Source: Microbacterium sp. VKM Ac-2870 | Lineage (GTDB): Bacteria > Actinomycetota > Actinomycetes > Actinomycetales > Microbacteriaceae | DNA: 64,000 nucleotides | NCBI RefSeq assembly: GCF_015350795.1 | Contig: NZ_JADKSH010000003.1 | Location: 434,001-498,000 of the forward strand | Direction: 5' to 3' | Shown: positions 37,678-45,814 of the stretch, piece by piece | How the letters are laid out: every line of letters begins with the position of its first letter | How positions within the stretch are numbered: position 1 is the stretch's first letter | Notes under the pieces: model-generated | Seen by the model: only the letters and a program-made list of their open reading frames with translations | Told to the model about the DNA's origin: nothing | The model's database searches: none | Position numbers and translations under genes: made by a program

Positions 37678-38411
37678 TCCGCGGTCGGGCGCGCTCCGCC
37701 ATCGTGGTCGCAGCACTTCTCGCGGTCACTCCGGGCACGGTCGGTGCCGCAGCCATGCCGGCCTCGGCCGCCGCGGCGTCGCGGGTTCAGCCCGCCGAGT
37801 GGTGCATCCCGATCATCCTGCCCTGCCACACCTCGCCGTCCCCCACCCCCAGTCCGTCGCCATCGTCGAGCGCGGCGATTCCCGGCATCCCCGGCCTCCC
37901 CAGCATTCCCGGCATCCCGAATCCGGCAGAGCCCTCGCCCTCTCCGTCACCGTCGGAGGGGACCACACCTCCCGCCGTAGCGCCCGTCGCCGACGAGCAG
38001 GGCCCGGTGTTCACTCAGCCGTCCGCGCAGCTCGGGTCGACGTCGCTCTCGTTCAGCGGGTTGCGAGGCATCTCCGTCGTCACCGTCCCGCTCGCCGACG
38101 GTTCACGGATCACGGCGCTGAAGCTCGAGGCCGACCGCATCACGATCTCGGGCTTCAGCCTGACCGTCCGTCATGACACCGGCCCGATCTTGACGACAAC
38201 GGCCGACACGATGACCCTGGACGGCCACGTCGCCGTGTACATCAACTCATTGAGCGCCACCCTGCCCGGCGGCAAGCTCCTCACGCTGGGCGCCGACACC
38301 CCGCCGCCCGCCGAGGGCCTCAACTCGCTGTTCGGCGTCACCCTCGGCCTGGTCGGCTCGACCGCAGATTCGATCACCTACACGAACACGGTGCAGCACC
38401 TGTCGGAGTGA
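37674..38411 (+). CDS. Secreted Pro/Ser-linker protein of the DUF6230/DUF6114 operon
   Basis: 245 residues; ATG overlaps the DUF6114 stop by 4 bases. A signal peptide ends near residue 35 (PASAAAA). A WCIPIILPCH segment with two Cys comes next, then a Pro/Ser linker with GIPGLPSIPGIP units, then a beta-rich domain of about 140 residues. That domain shares the Ser/Thr/Gly-rich strand pattern of DUF6230 (SGFSLTVRHDTGPILTTTAD). It is probably exported and rod-like. The three genes form one operon ended by the hairpin 38418-38455. Confidence 0.72.
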   Translation: MIRGRARSAIVVAALLAVTPGTVGAAAMPASAAAASRVQPAEWCIPIILPCHTSPSPTPSPSPSSSAAIPGIPGLPSIPGIPNPAEPSPSPSPSEGTTPPAVAPVADEQGPVFTQPSAQLGSTSLSFSGLRGISVVTVPLADGSRITALKLEADRITISGFSLTVRHDTGPILTTTADTMTLDGHVAVYINSLSATLPGGKLLTLGADTPPPAEGLNSLFGVTLGLVGSTADSITYTNTVQHLSE

Positions 38412-38417
38412 AGACAG

Positions 38418-38455
38418 CGACTCGCGGGTCGGCTCAGTAGTCGACCCGCGAGTCG
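38418..38455. terminator. Perfect hairpin, bidirectional terminator
   Basis: CGACTCGCGGGTCG (38418-38431) pairs perfectly with 38442-38455 around a 10-base loop. It starts 7 bases after the stop of the secreted-protein gene and includes the stop and last codons of the convergent small gene at 38434. Confidence 0.75.
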
Positions 38456-38625
38456 TGCTCGATGTCGAGGGTCGTGTCATCCGCGGCCCACGCCGCCTGT
38501 GTTCGCTGCAACTGCCGCAACAACCACTCGGCGGTCAGCTCGCCGTCTTCCACGAGGGCGGCGAGCTGACGCTGCTGCTCGTCGACGGTGCCGCTGAGAT
38601 CGTCGGGCGTGGGCGTCGCGGTCAT
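38434..38625 (-). CDS. Small hypothetical protein
   Basis: 63 residues from ATG 38625, preceded by GGAGG at five bases' distance; longer in-frame starts have Arg-rich, non-protein-like leaders. It is acidic and helical, with LSGTVDEQQRQLAALVEDGE and LLRQLQRTQAAWAADDTT. There is no signal peptide or Cys. The family is not recognised. It lies just upstream of the tRNA-Gly on the other strand. Confidence 0.6.
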   Translation of the reverse strand: MTATPTPDDLSGTVDEQQRQLAALVEDGELTAEWLLRQLQRTQAAWAADDTTLDIEHDSRVDY

Positions 38626-38794
38626 GTGATCCTCCGTGGTCGCAGGCGTGTGAGCTGCCATCCTCCTCGGATGCCGCCGCCTCCTCGTCAGACAGGAGTC
38701 GAACGGTTGCGGCCGACGTCGGGGCGCGGCATCCGCTCGGTGGGCGTCCACAAGCTGGTTAGTATGGGTGCAGTCGGTGTTCGCAGCCGACTGC

Positions 38795-38868
38795 GGGGCT
38801 GTAGTTCAATGGCAGAACTTCTGCTTCCCAAGCAGATAGCGCGGGTTCGATTCCCGTCAGCCCCTCCA
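38795..38868 (+). tRNA. tRNA-Gly (CCC)
   Basis: A complete cloverleaf: acceptor GGGGCTG (38795-38801) pairs with CAGCCCC (38858-38864), followed by discriminator T and an encoded CCA (38866-38868). The anticodon stem TCTGC/GCAGA encloses TTCCCAA, giving anticodon CCC for GGG codons. The T-arm is GCGGG-TTCGATT-CCCGT. The DNA immediately downstream is compositionally different (see 38869-41770), consistent with use of the tRNA 3' end as an integration site. Confidence 0.97.
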
Positions 38869-39269
38869 TGGGTTGTTCGCGGAAGTACGCGATTTTGTTC
38901 GCGTAAGTCCTCGAACAGCTTTGCCCCGATCAGATTGACGTTTTGGCTTTCTGGCGGCTCGACGCAAGGCATCTGCATCGAGCGCGCCTGCTCGATGCAG
39001 CGCACCTCCCGCTCGCTGTAGACAGCACGTGTCCGTGACACCGTCGATCCGGGCATACAGGCTCAACACCCAAACCGGCACGCAGCCGCAAGTCCCCTCC
39101 CTGGCCTACTGGACAACTCGCTCACGACAACCTGCGGCTCGGATCTGTTGCGAGAACGCATGTGCGCCAGCCGACAGCCCGTCGCAGTCGAAGGCGGCGC
39201 AGTCGATGCGGTACGAATATGTTAGGAGCCGGGGCAAGGCGCAGACGTGTTGACTGGGGAGTGACTCAT
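38869..39269. other. Intergenic stretch after tRNA-Gly, probable degraded insert edge
   Basis: No gene is supported here. The region has lower GC than its neighbours. A minus-strand open stretch at about 38880-39056 reads IGAKLFEDLREQNRVL and similar protein-like segments, but it lacks a start with a ribosome binding site and is cut by a stop. It may be the remnant of a mobile-element gene. I could not find a second copy of the tRNA 3' end in the window. Confidence 0.35.
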
Positions 39270-40628
39270 ATGTCCGACAGCTACTTAGCGACGCTTGAGC
39301 GGCTGGCAGACGGCTGTAGCTCCGGCGGGCACCTACTTTGCGCTCACACGCTCGAGTGCCGCCTAGCGCTTGACGAAATGGTAGCCGCGAAGAACTCCCG
39401 CGAGATGGCGGCGAAGTTTGACGCGGGCCGGGAACGGCTTAGCCTTCAGTTCGAACAGCCGAGTGAGACATGGTCAACTAGTGCGCTTCTTCGGACGGCA
39501 CGGGACCTCCTGCTCACACCACCGACGTCAGATCCGTGGTGGAGATCAATCTCAATCACAACCTCGTTGGCACGGCTCGGTGAGCGTGGGCTCAGCGCAG
39601 ACGCGGTCGTTCGTACAGGCCTGGCCCGCGACCTCGTGAAGTTGATTGTGCGTGACGCTGCCATGTTCTGGGCCGCATCTGTGGCTGAGGACATCGAACG
39701 AGTGGAGGTCCCAGATGTCCTTGCACCGTGGGTCGCCCTGTTGCAAGCGGACCCCTCCCTTGCGCGTCACAAGAACGAGCTTCCTCCGCACATCGCCTCC
39801 GTCGCTCTAGCCGGAGATTTAGGCGCGACAGCGGAGAAGTGGATCCGCAACGCCGCCATTGCACACATCGTGAGCTGGCGAGTGGATGATTATCTCCACG
39901 TCGAACGCGAACCGAGGGACTTGGTCTTGCCCGGCGGGAAGGATGTCACGCACTGGGTCACGGAAAGGTTCACTCTGACCTACGTGCCCGAGTGGCGCGC
40001 GACCTCGCTCCAATGGGAGCAGATGTTGAACTCCAATCCCAGCGAAACAGCAAGCGCGGCTGGCGTGCCCCTTGCGCTGCTGCAGGAGCGAGCCGTCACG
40101 GCCGAGATGCTGAATAGCGCTCTGCAAGCCAAGCTAATCGGGCGTGTGGACGAAGAATTCGAGCAGCGCGAGTTGGGTGACTCTTCGATCGCCGCTCTTG
40201 CACGACTCCTGGAGGGGCGGCAATACGAAACCGCCCTACAGATGGCGCAGAGATTCCACGAGGCCCAACCGCAGGCGACGCACTTCGCGATGGCCTACGC
40301 GTTCTGCCTGATTCCCATCAACGCCGCCCGCGCCCGTTCAAGCCTCGAGAACTTCCAGCCTTCGGAGGGCAGCATCGGAGCGACGATACGTGAAATCAAT
40401 CTGGCGAGCTGCGCGCTGATCGATCGAAACCTCGACAAGGCGGCTGAGCACGTCGCCAGCATCGTCACCGAATCAGACAGTGCAGCCTGGCTGTGGGATC
40501 CAGTCAGTTTGGTCCTAGGTGAACCACTGGTCCGTTATTGGCACATCGAAGAATGGGCGGAACAGTTCACGGTGGCGAAGTCAATGATCACTCCGCGAAC
40601 CGCCGAAGTTCCTTCATCGGGATCATGA
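39270..40628 (+). CDS. Unknown 452-residue protein in the tRNA-Gly insert
   Basis: 452 residues from ATG 39270 behind GGGGAG. It is all-alpha in pattern; residues about 310-420 look like TPR-type helix pairs (SIAALARLLEGRQYETALQM, then NLASCALIDRNLDKAAEHVA). There is no signal peptide, membrane helix or catalytic motif that I can recognise. Codon use (TTG, CTT, GCA, AAT) is much less G/C-biased than in flanking genes, indicating recent transfer. Its 3' end overlaps the convergent acetyltransferase toxin gene by 41 bases. It could be a defence or effector scaffold protein, but no function is shown. Confidence 0.7.
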   Translation: MSDSYLATLERLADGCSSGGHLLCAHTLECRLALDEMVAAKNSREMAAKFDAGRERLSLQFEQPSETWSTSALLRTARDLLLTPPTSDPWWRSISITTSLARLGERGLSADAVVRTGLARDLVKLIVRDAAMFWAASVAEDIERVEVPDVLAPWVALLQADPSLARHKNELPPHIASVALAGDLGATAEKWIRNAAIAHIVSWRVDDYLHVEREPRDLVLPGGKDVTHWVTERFTLTYVPEWRATSLQWEQMLNSNPSETASAAGVPLALLQERAVTAEMLNSALQAKLIGRVDEEFEQRELGDSSIAALARLLEGRQYETALQMAQRFHEAQPQATHFAMAYAFCLIPINAARARSSLENFQPSEGSIGATIREINLASCALIDRNLDKAAEHVASIVTESDSAAWLWDPVSLVLGEPLVRYWHIEEWAEQFTVAKSMITPRTAEVPSSGS

Positions 40629-41088
40629 GGTGCAAGTCCTCGATCGGGGACTGAAGGAAGTCGCCATGGTGGAGGTAGAAGCTCTTCGCGCTTTCGTCAC
40701 GACAGTGGATCAGGACGGCGGCCGCGCCAATACTTCCGCTGATGTGAAAAGACCGTATGAGCGCGTCGCGGAGCAGCCCCCACCCTAGGCCGGCTCCCTT
40801 GAATTCCTCGTCCACAGCGAGCCGCGCTAGGAGGATGCACGGGATTTGGGACGGTCGACGCTCAGCAAGTCGTGCGGGAGCGTCGCCGACGGCAACGGCA
40901 GCCATGGTGATCGAATAAAATCCAGCCACCCGATCACCATGGCGCGCAACGTATGTTGTCGCATTGTTTGCCGCTTGGTTCTCCCAAGCGAAGCGTGTGA
41001 ACCAGTCGTCGAGCTCGTTCGCGCCGCTGTGAAACGCGCTTCGGTCGTCGCTCTTCTCAAGCTTGCGGGGCGCGGAGAAACTCGTCAC
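40588..41088 (-). CDS. GNAT acetyltransferase toxin (TacT-like)
   Basis: 166 residues. The GNAT fold has the acetyl-CoA loop EFKGAGLGWGLL (about 95-106) after the strand ILLARLAVD. The likely catalytic Tyr138 is in AKSFYLHHGDF. TacT-type toxins acetylate the amino group of charged aminoacyl-tRNAs and stop translation. The start overlaps the stop of the DUF1778 antitoxin gene by 4 bases, the standard TacA-TacT order. The protein is typical in length. The gene lies on the low-GC insert behind tRNA-Gly. Confidence 0.9.
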   Translation of the reverse strand: MTSFSAPRKLEKSDDRSAFHSGANELDDWFTRFAWENQAANNATTYVARHGDRVAGFYSITMAAVAVGDAPARLAERRPSQIPCILLARLAVDEEFKGAGLGWGLLRDALIRSFHISGSIGAAAVLIHCRDESAKSFYLHHGDFLQSPIEDLHLMIPMKELRRFAE

Positions 41089-41384
41089 GCCTCGTCCGAG
41101 AACACAGACGGTCGAGCAAACAACTTCTCGAACTTCGTCGTCGACGGCAGGGGTGCATCAAGGAGCCGCTTAAACTCCTCGAACTGGTCTTCGGTTGCGA
41201 TGAACCAACGGCGATCAGCCATGACTCTCTCCGCATGTTCCACGGCGCTTCCAAGGATGAACTCGGTCAACGTGTGATCAGTAGCCTCGGCAGCACGACG
41301 GAGCAACGACTCTTGACGGTCCGTGGCGCGCAGGTTGATTCTTTGATTTTTGGCGAGTCGAGTATCGACTGCAGACTCAGACAT
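41085..41384 (-). CDS. DUF1778 antitoxin (TacA-like)
   Basis: 99 residues from ATG 41384 behind AAGGAG. An N-terminal ribbon-helix-helix DNA-binding domain (about 15-60) reads KNQRINLRATDRQESLLRRA and DHTLTEFILGSAVEHAERV. The C-terminal neutralising tail carries WFIATEDQFEEFKRLLDAP. The family binds its partner acetyltransferase and represses the operon. An inverted repeat TGTAC-N11-GTACA just upstream may be its operator. Confidence 0.92.
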   Translation of the reverse strand: MSESAVDTRLAKNQRINLRATDRQESLLRRAAEATDHTLTEFILGSAVEHAERVMADRRWFIATEDQFEEFKRLLDAPLPSTTKFEKLFARPSVFSDEA

Positions 41385-41973
41385 CGGAATCTCCTTCTTG
41401 TACACACAGGGTACGTACATCCCCTCGTTCTTGTCAACTTTCGGCCTCGATTGAGTTCGCGCGCCGATGAGACTCATCGACTTGGAGTGATGCAGCGCCG
41501 AGAGGCTAAACGCCTGTGGACGAGACATCAGACTCCGGCTCGTCGGAGCAGTCTCGAACGAAGCAGGAACCCGCCGGAACGAGGTCACGTCATGAACGGA
41601 CCCGTAGACGGAACGCCCACAATCGCGGGCGTGGATAGTGTTCGTCACGCCTCAGAGGATCCGAGAGGATTTTCTCGAGGATGCGAGAGGATCGGCTCAT
41701 TTCTGGGCCTCGAAGAACCGCGGAAACACGCGGCTTCTCGCACTAAAGCGAACAACCCTCCATCCATATCCCTCGGCATCCGAGTTCTGCGCAACCGGAT
41801 CCACTTCGCGTCGCGCGGCGGTCCAGACGGTCCGGGCACCATCGCGCACGCGAGGTTGACGACCAGCGCCCGACCGCGAGCGGAACCGGCACGGGCGGGT
41901 AGAGGTCGAGGTCGAGGATATTCGTGGTGACCAGCATCTTCCTCGCGCTTCTGACTCCGGTGACATTGCCGCG
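41385..41973. other. Long non-coding stretch at the right edge of the insert
   Basis: No complete gene is supported across these 589 bases. They hold the antitoxin promoter region, a cluster of GAGAGGAT repeats (41655-41695) and, on the minus strand at about 41690-41937, protein-like fragments in two frames (TTNILDLDLYPPVPVPL and VVNLACAMVPGPSGPPRDAK) that read like one frame-shifted gene. The genome-typical word CGGCATCC reappears at 41774-41781, which I take as the insert's right boundary zone. Confidence 0.35.
41399..41419. promoter_or_regulatory. Possible antitoxin operator
   Basis: TGTAC (41399-41403) and GTACA (41415-41419) form an inverted repeat with an extra GTAC between them, 15 bases upstream of the antitoxin start. 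Ribbon-helix-helix antitoxins usually bind such short repeats over their own promoter. The motif is short, so chance is possible. Confidence 0.4.
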
Positions 41974-42069
41974 GTGTCCGTGACACTCATCGCCCTCCTC
42001 GGCCTCATCGCCGTCTGCCTGCTGGTCGTTCCGCTCATTCCTCGCACCGCGATCGCCGACATCGAGTAG
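41974..42069 (+). CDS. Possible 31-residue membrane peptide
   Basis: GTG 41974 opens 31 codons: a hydrophobic helix (VTLIALLGLIAVCLLVVPLI) and a short tail PRTAIADIE. It resembles in plan the 39-residue peptide at 15471. There is no clear ribosome binding site, and the start could lie elsewhere. It may be an artefact. Confidence 0.3.
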   Translation: MSVTLIALLGLIAVCLLVVPLIPRTAIADIE

Positions 42070-42092
42070 CGGCCCGTTCTACGCTGGGAGGC

Positions 42093-42962
42093 ATGAGCCT
42101 CACCGATCCGAAGGACGTCGCCGCTGAACGCAACCGTCGACTCGAGGGCTCGGGCAAAGCCCTCGCCGCGACGCTCATCTGGGCGTTCGTCGGGCTCGTG
42201 GCGGCGGCGGTGCTCGGCTTCGGGATCGGCGGGTTCTTCGACCAGTTGCGCGTGGTCACGATCAACAGCGTCTTCGGCTCCTGGGACGGCGGGATACCGG
42301 TCGAGCTACGGTCCACCGCACTGCCGGTCGGCATCGTGGGCTGCCTGCTGTCGATGGGCGCATACGGGGCGTGGAACCACCGCTACACGGGTCGGCGCAC
42401 CTACTACGCCTTCATCGGTCCCGCATCGATCATCCTTCTGGGCATCACGATCGGCATCCTCGTCTCGACGAATTTCTGGGCCGCACCGGATGCCGTCGGC
42501 ACTGCCGTCGACCCGACCTTCCACGACGACCAGGCGTGGGACGTCGGCGGGTGGGTGATGTACACGGGTCTCTGGTGGCTGCCGGGAATGTTCGCCCTGC
42601 TCACGGCGCTGAGCCTGATCGGCCGGGCGCGGGCACAGCGGTACCGCCGGCGCAACGCCGGCCTCGCCGCCGAGCTGCTGGCCTCCGGCCGCCTCGTCGA
42701 CGCCGAGGTGACTTCCGCTCCGCTGCCGGTGACGGATGCCGCACGGATGGCGCTGACCCTCACGTTCGCATTCGACGACGGGCAGGGTGCCCGCCGCTGG
42801 GTGACGTGCATGACACTCCTACCCGTGACCGAGGTCCCTCGCGAGGGCGAGTCGCGCCCGCTCGTCTTCGACCCCCGCTCGCCGGGCGACGTCAAACGCA
42901 TCTTCGTGTCGCCGACCGGTGACCTCGACCCCGCCTCCTTCGTCGCGGTGCGGCGCGCGTAA
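42093..42962 (+). CDS. Four-helix membrane protein with C-terminal soluble domain
   Basis: 289 residues, ATG start behind GGGAGG. Four membrane helices lie at about residues 25-50, 75-90, 103-125 and 152-175. A basic turn (RARAQRYRRRNAGLAAELL) follows, then a beta-rich domain of about 85 residues containing LTLTFAFDDGQGARRWVTCM and PLVFDPRSPGD. The C-terminal pattern recalls DUF3592-like domains of envelope proteins. The function is unknown. The LtrA gene starts 12 bases later, so they may be co-transcribed. Confidence 0.7.
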   Translation: MSLTDPKDVAAERNRRLEGSGKALAATLIWAFVGLVAAAVLGFGIGGFFDQLRVVTINSVFGSWDGGIPVELRSTALPVGIVGCLLSMGAYGAWNHRYTGRRTYYAFIGPASIILLGITIGILVSTNFWAAPDAVGTAVDPTFHDDQAWDVGGWVMYTGLWWLPGMFALLTALSLIGRARAQRYRRRNAGLAAELLASGRLVDAEVTSAPLPVTDAARMALTLTFAFDDGQGARRWVTCMTLLPVTEVPREGESRPLVFDPRSPGDVKRIFVSPTGDLDPASFVAVRRA

Positions 42963-42973
42963 AGTCCACGCGG

Positions 42974-44152
42974 ATGACGACACCCACGCCGGCAGCCCGC
43001 GCTCGTCGCGGCATCCGATCGATGACGGCGCGCGAGCCCGGCGAGCAGCACCGGGCGGCGAGCCCGCTGGAACTGTTCTTCGACCTCGTCTTCGTGGTCG
43101 CGGTCTCGCTGTCGTCACAGCAGCTGCACCTGATGGAGTCGCACGGCGAACTCGGGCTCGCGGTCGCGAGCTACATCATGGTGTTCTTCACGATCTGGTG
43201 GGCGTGGATGAACTTCACCTGGTTCGGGACGTCGTTCGCCGTGGACGATTGGCTCTACCGGGTGATGACGATCATCCAGATGGCCGGCGTGCTCGTGCTC
43301 GCCAGCGGCATCACGGCAGCGATGCAACACGGCGACTTCACCATCGTCACGTTCGGCTACGTCATCATGCGACTGGCGATGGTGGCACAGTGGCTGCGCG
43401 CGGCGGCATCCGTCCCCGAGTTCCGACGCGTCTGCCTGCGATATGCGGGCGCCATCGCGCTCGTGCAGGTCGCGTGGGTGCTGCGACTTCTGCTTCCGCC
43501 GGCCGCGGGGCTCATCGCCTTCTTCGTGCTCGTGCTCGCCGAGTCCCTCGTGCCGGTGTGGGCGGAACGCGACGCCCACACACCGTGGAACGCCCGCCAC
43601 ATCACCGAGCGCTACAGCCTTTTCACCCTGATCCTGCTCGGCGAGTCGATCCTCGCGTCGGCGGGCGCCATCATCGACGCCCTCGACCGCGGCGAGCACA
43701 CGACCGAACTCATCGTCCTGTCGGCCGCGGGCCTGGTGATCGCCGCCGGGATGTGGTGGGTGTATTTTTCACGCGAACATCATCGCCACATCCGCACGCT
43801 GGCGTCATCGATCCGCTTCGGATATTTCCACTACGTGATCTTCGCCGCCGCCGGAGCCTTCTCCGCGGGCATCGAAGTGGCCGTCGACGACATCGACCAC
43901 GAGGCAGCGCTGTCGAACGTCGTGGCCCACGCCACCCTCACCGTCCCCGTCGCCCTGTTCATCCTGGGGATCTGGGTGCTGACCGTGCGCGCGGCCCTGA
44001 CCCTCGTCGGCAATGTGCTGCTGCTGGTCGGAGTCACCGCCGTGCTCGCGGCGACGTTCGTGCCGACGCCCATCGGGATGCTCGTCACCGCCGCCGTCGG
44101 CACGACGCTGGCCGTCGTGGCCGTCGAGCTGGGGCGCCCGCCCCGCACCTGA
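42974..44152 (+). CDS. LtrA-family low-temperature-requirement protein
   Basis: 392 residues, about eleven membrane helices. The family signature is RAASPLELFFDLVFVVAVSL near residue 32, and the later block ITERYSLFTLILLGESILAS is also characteristic. LtrA was named for a Listeria mutant unable to grow in the cold; the biochemical activity is not established. It is convergent with the muralytic-like gene, with only 4 bases between them. Confidence 0.88.
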   Translation: MTTPTPAARARRGIRSMTAREPGEQHRAASPLELFFDLVFVVAVSLSSQQLHLMESHGELGLAVASYIMVFFTIWWAWMNFTWFGTSFAVDDWLYRVMTIIQMAGVLVLASGITAAMQHGDFTIVTFGYVIMRLAMVAQWLRAAASVPEFRRVCLRYAGAIALVQVAWVLRLLLPPAAGLIAFFVLVLAESLVPVWAERDAHTPWNARHITERYSLFTLILLGESILASAGAIIDALDRGEHTTELIVLSAAGLVIAAGMWWVYFSREHHRHIRTLASSIRFGYFHYVIFAAAGAFSAGIEVAVDDIDHEAALSNVVAHATLTVPVALFILGIWVLTVRAALTLVGNVLLLVGVTAVLAATFVPTPIGMLVTAAVGTTLAVVAVELGRPPRT

Positions 44153-44156
44153 AGCC

Positions 44157-44813
44157 TCAGAGGCAGGTATCGATCACGGTCGGGTCATCGAGCACGCCGA
44201 CGATGCGCTCGGCCAGCGGCCAGTACGGTGCATAGTGCTGTGGGTCGCGATTGATCTGCACCCGGTGCGCCACCGTCGTCGGGTCGGTCGCCGAGCGTTC
44301 GGGCTCGGGCACGTCGGCGACCATGGCGCGATAGAAGAGCGTGGATGCCGTGTACGGGTCGAGACGTTGCTCACGCGTTCCCCACCCGTCCTGCTGCTGG
44401 AACAACCCGATGGACGTCGTGCGACTGCCGTCGGGATTGGTGACGCCGCCGGTCTCCCAGTCGCCGTAGTCGATGTTCTGCAGGCTCGATTCGCCCAGGG
44501 CCGTCATCACCGCTATCGTCTGATCGCGAACGGGGAGTCCGGCGTCGCGGCCGGCGTCGATGATGGTCCGCGCGTTGTCGAGCTGCTCGCGGCCGAAGCC
44601 GTCGGCCTCGGCGCACACGGCCGCATGATGCACCGCTTGTCCGATCGCGACACCCGCGATCCCCAGCCCGACCGCGAGCACCGCTGCGATGGCGAGCGCC
44701 ACCGCGCGCCGGCGTTGCAGCTGTCGACGCCGCCGCACGCCGACCGCCGGACGACGACGCGCGCGGCTGCGACCTCCGGAGCGGCGGCGCGAAGCGGTGG
44801 AGCGAACGGTCAC
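44157..44813 (-). CDS. Membrane-anchored lysozyme/transglycosylase-like protein
   Basis: 218 residues. A strongly basic N-terminus (1-37) is followed by one membrane helix (about 38-60), so the rest lies outside the cytoplasm. The exposed domain reads QTIAVMTALGESSLQNIDYG, then SIGLFQQQDGWGTREQRLDP, as in lysozyme-like and phage-tail muralytic domains; E110 in ALGESSL would be the catalytic Glu. It probably cleaves or binds peptidoglycan. Two Cys (one near the helix, one next to the C-terminus) could form a disulfide. Confidence 0.75.
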   Translation of the reverse strand: MTVRSTASRRRSGGRSRARRRPAVGVRRRRQLQRRRAVALAIAAVLAVGLGIAGVAIGQAVHHAAVCAEADGFGREQLDNARTIIDAGRDAGLPVRDQTIAVMTALGESSLQNIDYGDWETGGVTNPDGSRTTSIGLFQQQDGWGTREQRLDPYTASTLFYRAMVADVPEPERSATDPTTVAHRVQINRDPQHYAPYWPLAERIVGVLDDPTVIDTCL

Positions 44814-44910
44814 CGCGGCATCCTGTCACGCTCGGCTGTTCGGGAGCCGAACGTGGCTGACCGCGCCGGGTTCAGTCCCGCGGTTCAGCCCAGCAGTTCA
44901 GCCCAGGGTT

Positions 44911-45801
44911 TCAGCCCAGCGGTTCGGCGGCTTCCCGCGCGCGGCGGCCGGCCGCTCGAACGGCGCCGATCGAGGCGACGATGACCAGCACGATGCCGAC
45001 AATCTCCAGCCAGACGAGATGCTGGCCGAGCAGCGCCCAGCCGGCGAGCGCCGCGACCGCAGGGGCGAGACTCATCAGAATGGCGAACGCGGCGGCCGGC
45101 AGCCGCCGCAGCGCGATCAGCTCGAAGGTGTACGGCAGCGTCGACGACAGGAGAGCGACCGCCGCGCCGAGCCCGAGGATCTCGGAACGCAGGACAGCCG
45201 CACCGGCCGATGGGATGCCGAAGGGGACCGAGAGCAGCGCACCGACGGACATCGCGATGGCGAGCCCGTCGAGTCGGGGAAAGGTGGCGCCGACGCGCGC
45301 CGACGCGAGGATGTAGAGCGCCCAGCTGGCCGCCGCGCCCAGGGCGAAGAGCACTCCCACCACAGTGAGGCGGTCCCAGCCGCCGCCGGCGAGCGCAGCG
45401 ACGCCGACCAGCGCGAGACCGGCCCATACCCACGCAGACCGGCGGCGACTGGCGATGATCGACAGCGCGAGCGGACCGAGCACCTCGATCGTCACGGTGA
45501 CGCCCAGCGGCAGCTGCTCCAAAGCCAGGTAGAAGAGCCCGTTCATCGTCGCGAGCACCACGCCGAAGAGAATGACGTCGCGCCACGCGGCGGCACCGTG
45601 CCGCCGCAGGTTCGGCCGGGCGACGACCAGCAGGATCAGCGCCGAGAACACGAGACGCAGCATGACCATGCCGAGCGCACCGACATCGGAAGACAGCGTC
45701 ACCGCGATCGCCGCGCCGCCTTCTTGGCACGCCAGCCCCGCCACGACGAGGGCGACAGCCGTGGGAGCGGCGGACGTGCGGGGCGCCCGAGCGCTCATCA
45801 C
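44911..45801 (-). CDS. EamA-family (DMT) transporter
   Basis: 296 residues, ten membrane helices in two EamA repeats (one near the start, one from about 150). It resembles RhtA-type exporters of threonine/homoserine: QLPLGVTVTIEVLGPLALS and LFALGAAASWALYILASARV. Its start is 13 bases after the stop of the upstream lipoprotein gene, so the two may share a transcript. The substrate is not known. Confidence 0.87.
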   Translation of the reverse strand: MMSARAPRTSAAPTAVALVVAGLACQEGGAAIAVTLSSDVGALGMVMLRLVFSALILLVVARPNLRRHGAAAWRDVILFGVVLATMNGLFYLALEQLPLGVTVTIEVLGPLALSIIASRRRSAWVWAGLALVGVAALAGGGWDRLTVVGVLFALGAAASWALYILASARVGATFPRLDGLAIAMSVGALLSVPFGIPSAGAAVLRSEILGLGAAVALLSSTLPYTFELIALRRLPAAAFAILMSLAPAVAALAGWALLGQHLVWLEIVGIVLVIVASIGAVRAAGRRAREAAEPLG

Positions 45802-45814
45802 CGGAGGGACACGG

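Noticed and set aside
38869..38890. attL/attR pair of an integrated element at the tRNA-Gly
   Set aside because: I found no second copy of the tRNA 3' end and no integrase gene in the window, so attachment sites are not annotated.
41690..41937. Minus-strand gene with TTNILDLDLYPPVPVPL and VVNLACAMVPGPSGPPRDAK segments
   Set aside because: The segments lie in different frames with no start signal; a frameshifted remnant is possible but the evidence is too thin to call a pseudogene.
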